From NCBI GenBank assembly GCA_964512655.1, contig CAZEJT010000010.1, positions 25,966-89,965 of the forward strand: DNA of 64,000 bases, in the 5' to 3' direction. Source of the stretch: VBOC01 sp964512655 (GTDB lineage: Bacteria; Bacteroidota; Ignavibacteria; UBA10030; SZUA-254). Below the pieces are notes generated by a model. The model worked only from the letters and a program-made list of their open reading frames with translations, did no database searches and was not told the DNA's origin. The translations under genes were made by a program, and so were the position numbers. Below, piece by piece: positions 39,226 to 47,314 of this stretch (position 1 is its first letter; every line of letters begins with the position of its first letter).

Positions 39226-40592
39226 GCTCCGCCTCCGGCGGCGGTGAGGAGGCGGGTGTACTTGCGGGCGAGCTCTTCCGCCCTTTGCGGCGTCGGAGCT
39301 TCGGCGATGATGCGCACGATGGGCTCCGTGTTGGATTTCCGTAGATGCACCCACGAGGTATCGAAGGTGAGCCGGATTCCGTCCTCGTTATTCACGTTTC
39401 CGTTTGCGGCGTGATCCCGGGCGAACGCCTTGAGAACTGCATCGGGATCCCGCTGGCCCAGGGCGATCCTGGATTTTGCCATCGAATACTGCGGCAGCGA
39501 ATCCCGGAGGCCCGACATCGATACTCCCGAGTCGGCAAGCATCTGGAGAATCAGCGCGGTGCCCGCAACGGCATCCCTCGCGTAATGGACCGCGGGCAGA
39601 ATCACTCCCCCGCTTCCCTCCCCGCCGATGAGCGCGCCCGTCTCCTTCATCTTCTTCGCCACATTGATTTCCCCCACCGGCGTCCGGAGCACCTCTGCGC
39701 CATGCTTCTTCGCGACGTCGTCGACGGCCCTCGTCGTGGATAAATTGACCACGACCGTGGCGCCCCGCGAGCCGGCCTTCTCCAGCACAAACTGCACCGC
39801 TGCGGTTACCGTATATTCCTCGCCGAACGGCCGGCCCGTTTCATCCACCAGCGCGAGCCGGTCGACATCGGGATCGACCGCGATGCCGAAGTCGGCCCGC
39901 TCCGCGACGACACGCTTGCAGAGTTCAGAAAGGTTTTCGGGCACGGGCTCGGGGGCGCGGCTGAAGACGCCGCTGCAGTCGCAGTTCAACTCGATCACGG
40001 TGCATCCGAGCCGGCGCAGGAGACGCGGGATCGTCAATCCTCCCGCCGCATTGATGCAATCGACGACGACGCGCATGCCCTTTGCGCGGATTCGTTCGGG
40101 CTCAAACAGCGGCAGCCGCAGAACCGCGTCGATGTGCCGCTCCGCAAACGAATCGTCGCTCCCGTGCTTGCCGGGGCGGTCCCACGCTGCATACGGGGTC
40201 CCCGGCTTTTCCGCGAGGCTCCACAACACCCTGTTCTCGTCCGCGTCAAGAAACATTCCGCTCGGACCGATGAACTTGAGGCCGTTCCATTCGATGGGGT
40301 TATGGCTGGCGGTGATTGAGATCCCCCCGGCGGCGCGGAGCTGCTCCACCGCGATGCTGATGGTCGGAGTGGCGGCGATTCCGAGGGCTACGACGTCACA
40401 TCCCGCCGCAAGAAGAGTCGATGAAACGATGTTCCCGAAGAGCTTTCCCGAAATCCGTCCGTCGCGGCCGATGACGATCGCTCCCCGCGAAGTGTATTCG
40501 GCGAACGCGCGGGCATACTTCACGACGGTTTCCGGCGTAAGGCTCTCACCGACAACGCCCCGCACGCCGGAAACGCTGACCATCAACGGCAT
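39222..40592 (-). CDS. Phosphoglucosamine/phosphomanno-mutase
   Basis: 456 residues of the alpha-D-phosphohexomutase family. The phospho-serine loop is SITASHNPIEWNG, the metal site AVDPDVDRLALVD, the sugar loop GGEGSGGVI and the phosphate loop RKSNTEPIVRI. GlmM, which makes glucosamine 1-phosphate for peptidoglycan, is likely, but ManB/Pgm-type activity cannot be excluded. It has its own promoter and is followed by an overlapping EutN gene and dprA. Confidence 0.92.
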   Translation of the reverse strand: MPLMVSVSGVRGVVGESLTPETVVKYARAFAEYTSRGAIVIGRDGRISGKLFGNIVSSTLLAAGCDVVALGIAATPTISIAVEQLRAAGGISITASHNPIEWNGLKFIGPSGMFLDADENRVLWSLAEKPGTPYAAWDRPGKHGSDDSFAERHIDAVLRLPLFEPERIRAKGMRVVVDCINAAGGLTIPRLLRRLGCTVIELNCDCSGVFSRAPEPVPENLSELCKRVVAERADFGIAVDPDVDRLALVDETGRPFGEEYTVTAAVQFVLEKAGSRGATVVVNLSTTRAVDDVAKKHGAEVLRTPVGEINVAKKMKETGALIGGEGSGGVILPAVHYARDAVAGTALILQMLADSGVSMSGLRDSLPQYSMAKSRIALGQRDPDAVLKAFARDHAANGNVNNEDGIRLTFDTSWVHLRKSNTEPIVRIIAEAPTPQRAEELARKYTRLLTAAGGGA

Positions 40593-40616
40593 GAATTCAG
40601 GAAAATATTTTTTTTC

Positions 40617-40645
40617 AATGTACCAACAATGGCCGTGAGAGTCAA
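40617..40645 (-). promoter_or_regulatory. Promoter of the mutase-eutN-dprA operon
   Basis: TTGACT (40645-40640) and TACATT (40622-40617) are 17 nt apart on the minus strand, about 25 nt upstream of the mutase ATG. It is a strong match to the pattern seen at other operons in the window. Confidence 0.75.
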
Positions 40646-40673
40646 ACAGAAAGACTGGTGCATCACCCGGTAG

Positions 40674-40778
40674 GCGCGGGCTTTAGCCCGCGCATGATCG
40701 ATCGCGCCCTGAAGGGCGCGGCTACAAAGGAAGCGGACCCGTGCTGTTGTAGCCGCGGGCTTTAGCCCGCGCTCCTAC
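40674..40778. repeat. REP-like cluster of palindromes
   Basis: Three GC-rich palindromes lie in about 105 nt of the 40593-40786 gap: a perfect 20-nt one at 40674-40693 (GCGCGGGCT with AGCCCGCGC), one at 40703-40720 (CGCGCCCT, GA, AGGGCGCG) and one at 40754-40771 of the GCGGGCTTTAGCCCGC type. The flanking GGCTACAA and TTGTAGCC form a further inverted pair around the middle. This is the layout of REP/BIME elements, which are spread by RAYT transposases and may also end transcripts. No RAYT gene is in the window. Confidence 0.75.
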
Positions 40779-40786
40779 GGGATTAC

Positions 40787-41773
40787 TCAGCCGCCGAGCA
40801 TCGTAATCTGCCAGAGGTCCCGGCTGCTCATGTGAAGGACGGGCGAGAGAGCAAGCTGTCCGGTGGCGCCGATGCTCTTCCTCAGGTACTTGAGCTCCTC
40901 GAACTTCTCCTTCACTTCGGCTCCGACCGGAGCGTCGAATCCGGCGTCCCGCATCATCAGCACTCCCTTCGCACAGATGGCCAGCTCCGTGTGGAGGCGG
41001 ACCACGCAGATCATGTCGGCGATGATCTCTCCGCGAAACTGCTGCTGAAGCGTCAGAAAGTACTCCCCGATCTTCGTCCCGGCGATGTCGCCCCCGGTGA
41101 TCATGTCGAGCAGCTGCATGTCCGTGTCGAGTCCCACGCCGAGCCAGTTCCTGGTGGATTTCTCGCTCTGATGAAACACGACCGGAAAGAGGACAAGAAG
41201 GAATGCCGTGGGGAGGAGGGGCGAAAAGACGAAATGATTGTAAAACGAGTGAAGAGCGGCGGCCGCGGCGAGGCCCGGAAGCGCATAGGCGAGCTTCATC
41301 GACGAGCCCCTGTCAGCCAGGCTCTTCGTGATGATGGCGAAGATGGCGGTTGTTCCGCCGTGCATCACCGCGGTTCCGAGTCCACGGGCAAACCAGAGTA
41401 TAATGTGCCCTCCGGGGAGGGCGCCCAGGTAGTAAAGATTCTCTACGAACGAGAATCCCGCGCCGACGGCGAAACCATAGACGGCGGCATCCACTGTAAA
41501 ACCGATCCGCTTTTTCTTGAGAAGCACGATGATGGTCACCGCTTTGAGCGCCTCCTCCACCAGGGGGGAGCCGTAGCGCCGGTAGAGCTCCGGATCTGCG
41601 CGAAGAAGATCAAACGCCGTCTTGTTCGCCAGGTAGGCGATGACCGCGGCGGCACAGCCCGCGGCAATCGTCAGGAGGATCGCCCGGATTGGAACAAGCT
41701 TGTAGCTGTCGAGAAAGACAAGGGCCGCAAGGAAGAGAAATACGGGGAGAAGGCTGACGGCGCTGCTCAGCAC
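40787..41773 (-). CDS. PrsW-family intramembrane protease
   Basis: 328 residues from GTG 41773, the first usable start after the upstream gene ends at 41796; the open frame reaches 41863 but overlaps that gene. The glutamic-protease motifs are visible: SPLVEEALKAV (EExxK), GAGFSFVENLYYLG, a His in VMHGGTTAIF and LHSFYNHFVF. Six or more membrane helices fill the first two thirds; the last third is a soluble helical tail. In B. subtilis PrsW clips an anti-sigma factor. Here a sigma/anti-sigma pair lies about 3 kb upstream in transcription, which is suggestive only. Confidence 0.82.
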   Translation of the reverse strand: MLSSAVSLLPVFLFLAALVFLDSYKLVPIRAILLTIAAGCAAAVIAYLANKTAFDLLRADPELYRRYGSPLVEEALKAVTIIVLLKKKRIGFTVDAAVYGFAVGAGFSFVENLYYLGALPGGHIILWFARGLGTAVMHGGTTAIFAIITKSLADRGSSMKLAYALPGLAAAAALHSFYNHFVFSPLLPTAFLLVLFPVVFHQSEKSTRNWLGVGLDTDMQLLDMITGGDIAGTKIGEYFLTLQQQFRGEIIADMICVVRLHTELAICAKGVLMMRDAGFDAPVGAEVKEKFEELKYLRKSIGATGQLALSPVLHMSSRDLWQITMLGG

Positions 41774-41795
41774 GGCTCGGCCGGGTTCGCGCGAC

Positions 41796-44735
41796 TCAGA
41801 GGATCTTGAGGGAGAACATGAACTCGCCCGTGCGCCGCTGATCCTTTTCGAACGCCACGGCATACCCCAGCGAGAAGGTGGACTCGAGTCTCGAGAAGAC
41901 CACGAGCTTGAAATCGAGCTGCGCCCCCGCGTCGAAGCGGGTTTCCCGGTCGTCTGGGCTGTCGGCGTTCGTCACGATGGCCGAAGAGAAGAGCGACAGC
42001 TGGGACCAGTTGCAATAAAGGTCGAAAAAGCCGAGGCGACGGAACCGGAGCGGAGGGAGCACCCACTCGATTGTCCCTTTGCCGTAATTCCTGCCACCGA
42101 TTTCATTGAGATCGATCCCCGGGAACGCGTACGAATTCCTGTATCGCTTCACATCCTGATAGTCGACCCAGTTGTTGCCGAACCCGCCGAAAAAGAAGTT
42201 CGCGAACGGATTATTGCGGTCCCCCGACGAGAGCCCCCCGGATGCCCGGAACCAGAGTGAGGAGTGGTCGAGCGGCAAGAGGAAACCGTAATCCAGATTC
42301 AGGTTGGAACGGATGTAATCCTGGGTATTGACATAGGTGTTGAAGGCATTGAGCTGTACCCGGATTCCCTGCTCGGCTTCGACCCCTCCGAGGGACCTGC
42401 GAAGGTACCTGTAGACGAGTTTGCCGCTTGCGGTGGCAAATCGGTCGTACGTCGTTGCCACGTTCTGGTAGTCGGGGAGCCGGTCGAGATCCCCGTAGCC
42501 GTTCGCGCCGATGGTATACTCCATCGCCCGCGGATTGTCGTCGATCAGGTAGTTGTTGTACTGGACGCCGAGCGCATACCCTTTGCGGCTCACCTTGGTC
42601 GGGCCGAAGAGGTCGTAAAAGTCGGCTTTGTTGTAGCTCGCGCTGATTTTCCACTGCCAGAAGTGATACTCCAGCGCGGCGTGGACCCGCTCGTTTGCCG
42701 GAAGTCCCACGCTCGGCGAATACGTCACAGACGCATTCAGGTCGTGGTAGAGAAGGGGGTCGAGAAAGTTAACGCGCAGCCCGATCGAAGTATAATCCTT
42801 GTATCCCTCCACGATGGGATACGCCGACCGGAGCGTGATGCTCGTCATTCCGTTATACGATGTGGAATCGACCTTGATCGTGTCAAGGTTTACGGAGAGA
42901 GGGGAAGGAAGAGTCCAGGACCTGACAACGGAATCCTTCTCCACCACGTCTTCTCCGAGGTACCGGACGGCGCTGACATCCTCGATCGGCCTGATGGCGA
43001 TCATCGCAGGCACAAATCCCTTCCCGGTATACCGGAACACCGCGAGGGAATCCGCTGAAATGGGGAGGGGTCTGAAAAACCCGGTCTCGCAGTTCGAGAT
43101 CGCCTCCATTTTTTTGGCGCTGAGGTCATACCGGTAGACATTCGACACGCCGCTGTAGTACGACGTGCCGAAAAGATATTTTCCGTCGCGGGAAAAGACA
43201 AAATTTTCCGGCGAGTTATTGGAAAACTCATAGAGCGGTTCGTACCCGCTCTTCCCCTTCACAAGCTGATCGATCGGCATCCGCAGAAGCTGCTGCCTCC
43301 CGCTGATCTCGATCGTGGAAGCCGAGAGGGTGCCCCCGTCGGGGGATACGTCGAGGTCGAACATATCCCTCCCGTAGTCGAGTCGAAGGACCTCGATCCA
43401 GCGATCGTACGGCGGGCGAAATGCCACCACGCTGGAGATTCCGCTCGAATGGCGCACTCCCCATATCCATTTCCGGGAAGCGTCAAATGCGAGATCCCCC
43501 GTCCGCGCCCTCTTATACAACACCCGGGACTCACCGGTTTTGGCGTTGACGACGTTGAGATCCCTCCAGTCCCTGGAATTATGGGTCGTGTAGAAGAGGT
43601 CGGATGAGGCGGGGTCGTACGCCAGAGAACAGACATAATACATCGCGGGAGAGGGGACATCGCAGATGCGCTCAACGGAGCCGTCGGCAACGCTGATCGC
43701 CGAAATATGCGCGAGCTGTCCCGGATAATTCACCGCGGCATAGATCTTTCCCGCGGCGGTATCGTAATAGGCGCGGGAAATTGCGCCGAGAGCGCCGGAC
43801 GCTATGCGGCGGTATGGTGTAACAGGGAACCGTCGAACGGAATCGAGATTTGCCTGCTGCCACGTATGCTCCCAGCCGATCCACCGTGTCCACTCGTCGT
43901 CAAGCGAGGATCCATAGACATGTTCAAATTGGGAAGAGAATGAGTGTTTGCTGTCTTCGGTTCTGTCAAACCACGAAAGGAGTTTGTCGATTCCGTACTG
44001 ATCGGCAAGGTACGTAACGAAGCGGGTCCCGTAGAGATATGCATTCTGGCCGGTCTGGAAGTCGATGGTCGTTCCTTCCGATTCGAGGCCGATGACGTCG
44101 AAAAAATAGCTGCTGTCGGCAACCATCGTCCTGAACACCATCTCGTCGTAGCCTCCGAGCACGCGCCCGATCCCTCCCGCCATCCACGTTTCCATGAAGA
44201 CCGCAATCCCTTCATGATACCAGCGCGGCGAGTATTTTCGGGGAGTCGTCAAATAACTGTAGAAAATCGAAATGGGATTGTCGGACGACGGTGTGACTTT
44301 TCCCAGGAATATCGAACGGTACAGCCGGTCGGCGCCCGACGCCTTGTCCGAGGCGACGACGTGCATGAGTTCGTGGCTCATCACCCAGTTCAGCCGCTCG
44401 TTCGTCGGGGATGTTTCATACACGTATTCGTACGGCTCAATGCCGAGAATCATGTAATTAAACGGCAGCGAGGTTGCGCCGGCATATCCGTAGTCATCGA
44501 AATCCTGCAGGAGGATGGTGACCTTTTGCGATGGGATATAATGAAAGGTCCGCCGGTGAAAACTCAGAGAGTTCTCAAAACATCGCCTCAGGTGAGGTAT
44601 GATGTACGCATCGCTCGGATCGTAGTAGAGTAGCCGGAGGTTCTGCGATTCGAGGGAAGTGAATTGCGAGTAGGACTCGGAGAAGAGGCAGATCGTCGCG
44701 ACGAGGATAGCAATCGGCGACCGCAAATGATTCAC
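41796..44735 (-). CDS. Exported zinc peptidase-like, beta-propeller and outer-membrane barrel protein
   Basis: 979 residues from GTG 44735. Order of parts: signal peptide (IAILVATICLFSESYSQ); a peptidase-MA-like gluzincin domain with HELMH at 121-125 and a downstream Glu in WYHEGIAVF (E175); a TolB/WD-type beta-propeller (about 310-600, for example DLDVSPDGGTLSAST, VFSRDGKYLFGTSYYSG); and a C-terminal beta-barrel (about 640-979) of alternating aromatic strands ending EFMFSLKIL, as in outer-membrane proteins. It probably sits in the outer membrane with its peptidase exposed on one face. Substrate unknown. The PrsW-type gene follows after about 22 nt. Confidence 0.8.
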   Translation of the reverse strand: MNHLRSPIAILVATICLFSESYSQFTSLESQNLRLLYYDPSDAYIIPHLRRCFENSLSFHRRTFHYIPSQKVTILLQDFDDYGYAGATSLPFNYMILGIEPYEYVYETSPTNERLNWVMSHELMHVVASDKASGADRLYRSIFLGKVTPSSDNPISIFYSYLTTPRKYSPRWYHEGIAVFMETWMAGGIGRVLGGYDEMVFRTMVADSSYFFDVIGLESEGTTIDFQTGQNAYLYGTRFVTYLADQYGIDKLLSWFDRTEDSKHSFSSQFEHVYGSSLDDEWTRWIGWEHTWQQANLDSVRRFPVTPYRRIASGALGAISRAYYDTAAGKIYAAVNYPGQLAHISAISVADGSVERICDVPSPAMYYVCSLAYDPASSDLFYTTHNSRDWRDLNVVNAKTGESRVLYKRARTGDLAFDASRKWIWGVRHSSGISSVVAFRPPYDRWIEVLRLDYGRDMFDLDVSPDGGTLSASTIEISGRQQLLRMPIDQLVKGKSGYEPLYEFSNNSPENFVFSRDGKYLFGTSYYSGVSNVYRYDLSAKKMEAISNCETGFFRPLPISADSLAVFRYTGKGFVPAMIAIRPIEDVSAVRYLGEDVVEKDSVVRSWTLPSPLSVNLDTIKVDSTSYNGMTSITLRSAYPIVEGYKDYTSIGLRVNFLDPLLYHDLNASVTYSPSVGLPANERVHAALEYHFWQWKISASYNKADFYDLFGPTKVSRKGYALGVQYNNYLIDDNPRAMEYTIGANGYGDLDRLPDYQNVATTYDRFATASGKLVYRYLRRSLGGVEAEQGIRVQLNAFNTYVNTQDYIRSNLNLDYGFLLPLDHSSLWFRASGGLSSGDRNNPFANFFFGGFGNNWVDYQDVKRYRNSYAFPGIDLNEIGGRNYGKGTIEWVLPPLRFRRLGFFDLYCNWSQLSLFSSAIVTNADSPDDRETRFDAGAQLDFKLVVFSRLESTFSLGYAVAFEKDQRRTGEFMFSLKIL

Positions 44736-44758
44736 AACGATTATCGAGGGATTGGACT

Positions 44759-44799
44759 AAAAAACCCGAGGAGAGGTCCACTGACCTCTCCTCCAGGGT
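44759..44799 (-). terminator. Intrinsic terminator after the anti-sigma-like gene
   Basis: On the minus strand an 11-bp perfect stem (GAGGAGAGGTC with GACCTCTCCTC), extended by a CCC/GGG pairing across a 2-nt bulge, has a 4-nt loop and runs into six T. It lies 28 nt beyond the stop of the repeat-tailed gene and is the clearest intrinsic terminator in the window. Confidence 0.9.
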
Positions 44800-44827
44800 T
44801 CATGTTGGCTGGTAGTACGAAACTATC

Positions 44828-46428
44828 TTACTGCTGCTGGTCGTTTGCCGTGCGCTGCTCCTCAGGAACATTTGAGAGTCGGCTTTCGACGTTGTCAATT
44901 CGTGAATCGATGTCGCCGGTCCGCGCATCGGGTGGGATGTTAAGCCTCATCTCAACGTTGTTGAGTCTCATCTCCAGGATCGCTGTCCGCGCTTCTACAT
45001 CGGGAGCAATCCGTGCCTCCAGATTATCGATGCGTTCCTCTATCGGCATGCTCGCCGCTCTTTGGAATGCCTCGGCCTCGGCCGCGCTCAAGCGTTGTTC
45101 GATAGTCTGGTTCGTGCGTGAATCGGGGGGGATGTTGAGTCGGCTTTCGATGTTATCGATCCGCTCCTCGATCGTCTGAGCAGTACGCTCCTCGATTGAC
45201 TGAGCAGTACGCTCCTCGATTGACTGAGCAGTACGCTCCTCGATCGTCTGAGCAGTGCGCTGCTCAGCCGGTACTGGTTCAGTCCTCTGATCGGGCTGTA
45301 CTTGTGCAGTCCTCTGATCGGGCTGTACTTGTGCAGTCCTCTGATCGGGCTGTACTTGTGCNNNNNNNNNNNNNNNNNNNNNNNNNNNNNNNNNNNNNNN
45401 NNNNNNNNNNNNNNNNNNNNNNNNNNNNNNNNNNNNNNNNNNNNNNNNNNNNNNNNNNNNNCAGTCCTCTGATCGGGCTGTACTTGTGCAGTCCTCTGAT
45501 CGGGCTGTACTTGTGCAGTCCTCTGATCCGGCTGTACTGATGCAGTCCTCTGATCGGGCTGTACTTGTGCAGTCCTCTGATCCGGCTGTACTGATGCAGT
45601 CCTCTGATCCGGCTGTACTGCTTCAGTCCTCTGATAGGCCGGGAGCGGTTCAGTCCTCGCATCTGTCTGTGTGAAGAGCATAGCTTCGAGGTCTGCAATT
45701 CGCTCCTCTGTTGGCAGGGTTGCCGACTTTGAAAGCGCTTCTGCTTCCGCCTGTTGGATTCTCGCGTTTAGGTCTCCCGGTGTACCATAGGAACTCGGGT
45801 CAATGGCAAGGCGGCTGTCTACATTATCTATTCTCGACTGAAGAACCGCTGTCTGACCGTCGGGGGTCAGCCGCCCTTCCAGCGACTTGATCCGCTTCTC
45901 CATACTGCGCATGTGAGCCTTCGGCCCCTGTGGTCCGCCCAGCCGGACGTCTTTGTCGGTGAGCTGTCCGGCGTTGTACTTTTTCACGCCGCCTATCGTG
46001 CCCTGGACCTCCTGGGTCACAGGCCATGGATAGAGAAACGCAAAATAAACGAGGGCGAGTGCGACCCCTGCCAGCAGGCCGAACTGTACCGCCTTGTGTT
46101 TCTTCATGGAACCCTCCTGTTTGGATAGTGAGTGGTGGTCAACTAAGAACAGTGAACGTATGAATTGCCCTGTCCATCCGAACCCCCTGGTACGGTTTGC
46201 CGGTTGCGGACGAAACGGAATCGTGTTGAGGATCGAAGTCTTCAGGTATCCCGGCGGCTCCGCCGGAGCCACCGTCTTCAGAATGGCTCCCAGTTTTACG
46301 AGGTCCTCGTAAAGCTCCTGTGCCTCCGGATCCTCGGGAAGACGGCTCCTGAGCATCGATGTTTCCTCAGGCGTGTTCAGTCCGTCGATCTCCCGGTGAA
46401 TCAGCTCAACTGTGCGTTCGTCTATCAT
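44828..46428 (-). CDS. Membrane-anchored anti-sigma-like protein with repeat-rich tail (interrupted by a scaffold gap)
   Basis: ATG 46428 overlaps the ECF sigma stop by 4 nt. Residues 1-75 (ELIHREIDGLNTPEETSMLRSRL...) resemble anti-sigma N-domains but lack the HxxxCxxC zinc motif. One membrane helix lies at about 113-134 (QFGLLAGVALALVYFAFLYPW). The exported part has coiled-coil blocks of the type RIDNVESRL, then nonapeptides (A-Q/S-VQPDQRT), then octapeptides (AQ-S/T-IEERT), then more coiled coil. 100 N interrupt the nonapeptides, so the printed frame breaks, yet both sides read correctly in their own frame; I treat it as one gene. An internal ATG at 46107 has its own AGGAGG. Confidence 0.78.
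45162..45257 (-). repeat. Four 24-bp tandem repeats encoding AQ(S/T)IEERT
   Basis: Units at 45162-45185, 45186-45209, 45210-45233 and 45234-45257 differ by one or two bases. Translated on the minus strand they give the octapeptide AQ-S/T-IEERT, next to the coiled-coil sequence EERIDNIESRL, from which they probably expanded. Confidence 0.9.
45280..45650 (-). repeat. 27-bp tandem repeats encoding a PDQRT nonapeptide, broken by a gap
   Basis: Three identical units (45280-45360) lie left of the N run and seven (45462-45650) right of it, the last one degenerate. Each encodes nine residues, most often AQVQPDQRT or ASVQPDQRT. The repeats are in frame with the anti-sigma-like gene. Unit sequence on both gap edges is identical, so the assembler probably failed on the repeat itself. 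Confidence 0.93.
45362..45461. other. Scaffold gap of 100 N inside the tandem repeat
   Basis: Exactly 100 N as placeholder. Base 45361 is the first base of a repeat unit and 45462 is again a first base, so the true missing length should be 26 nt plus a multiple of 27 if the array is regular. 100 is not such a number, which explains why the printed reading frame breaks. Confidence 0.97.
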
Positions 46429-46967
46429 TTTATATAGTGCTTTCTAATCAGTTTGGTTTTCAAGGCCTGCCGGGCTGAGTAAAGACGCGACTTCACTGTT
46501 TTCTCGGGAATATTCAGGATGTATCCTATTTCGCTGTACGAAAGCTCCTGGAAATGACTCAGGACAAGGATGACGCGCTCTTCGAGTCTCAATTGCATGA
46601 GGCCTGCCTCCACGACCTTCTGCAGCCGGTGCTCGTCAACGATTTCCTCCGTCGTGTGCTCATCTGATACAAGATCCTCGTCGAGCCCTTCATAGCGTTT
46701 TTGATGATTCCTGAGGTTGAGCGATTCGTTGACTGCAATCCGGTAAATCCAGCTGAAAAACTTATACGATGGATCAAAGCTCCCGAGACTTTCGTATGCT
46801 TTCAGAAAAACCGACTGCGTGACATCTTCCGCGTCCGCCGGAGGGTTGCCGATTCTCAGCGCAACGTTGTAGACCAGCTTGTAGTACTTCCCAACGATGG
46901 CCTCAAAAGCCGACCTGTTGCCGGCAAGCGTCTCTTTTACCAGCACATGGTCATCGTCAGTTACCAT
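46425..46967 (-). CDS. ECF-type RNA polymerase sigma factor
   Basis: 180 residues with sigma region 2 (YYKLVYNVALRIGNPPADAEDVTQSVFLKAYESLGSFDPSYKFFSWIYRIAVN) and region 4 (LRLEERVILVLSHFQELSYSEIGYILNIPEKTVKSRLYSARQALK). It is the usual size of a group IV sigma factor. The 4-nt overlap with an anti-sigma-like gene is the standard arrangement for such a pair. No typical ECF autoregulation motif (GGAAC) was found upstream. Confidence 0.95.
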   Translation of the reverse strand: MVTDDDHVLVKETLAGNRSAFEAIVGKYYKLVYNVALRIGNPPADAEDVTQSVFLKAYESLGSFDPSYKFFSWIYRIAVNESLNLRNHQKRYEGLDEDLVSDEHTTEEIVDEHRLQKVVEAGLMQLRLEERVILVLSHFQELSYSEIGYILNIPEKTVKSRLYSARQALKTKLIRKHYIK

Positions 46968-47005
46968 AAGTACAAATCAGCTTCCGAAAAGTTGGCGTCT
47001 TTGTG

Positions 47006-47033
47006 TAAATACCACCAAAAGCCATTAAATCAA
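47006..47033 (-). promoter_or_regulatory. Possible promoter of the ECF sigma gene
   Basis: TTGATT (47033-47028) and TATTTA (47011-47006) are 16 nt apart on the minus strand, about 40 nt upstream of the sigma ATG and overlapping the stop codon of the STAS gene. A moderate sigma-70-type match; read-through from the STAS operon is also possible. Confidence 0.4.
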
Positions 47034-47314
47034 CGAATTTCAAAGACTTTATCGAACCCGGCATATCCAAAGATATCCCGGATATGCTTGTTCAGATTCA
47101 CGAGGGTAAGCTTGTTTCCTGAAGCCATGAGGCGCTTCTGGGTAGCTAGAAGCACCCCCATGCCCGCGCTTGAGATGTATTCCAGCTCTGTGAAGTCGAC
47201 TGTGCCCGAATCCGTGATGCGGTCGAGCGCCTCCTTGGCCACGGCTACCTGGGAGGCGTCGAATCTCCCGGCGAGGTGGATCTCCTTATTGCTCCCTATC
47301 GATACGCTAAACAT
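47030..47314 (-). CDS. STAS-domain anti-sigma factor antagonist
   Basis: 94 residues from ATG 47314 (MFSVSIGSNKEIHLAGRFDAS); the longer open frame runs back into the kinase gene and was not chosen. The phospho-acceptor loop reads YISSAGMGVLLATQKRL with the conserved Ser. Such proteins bind an RsbW-type kinase and release its target when unphosphorylated. The start overlaps the kinase gene by 8 nt, implying coupled translation. Confidence 0.9.
   Translation of the reverse strand: MFSVSIGSNKEIHLAGRFDASQVAVAKEALDRITDSGTVDFTELEYISSAGMGVLLATQKRLMASGNKLTLVNLNKHIRDIFGYAGFDKVFEIR

Noticed and set aside
40674..40778. Palindromes as an intrinsic terminator of the PrsW gene or a divergent one
   Set aside because: They lie upstream of PrsW's stop in position but beyond its end in the reading direction without any T-run; the repeat-element explanation fits better.
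45280..45650. Regular 27-bp direct repeats as a possible CRISPR array
   Set aside because: Units are contiguous with no spacers and translate in frame into a nonapeptide repeat.
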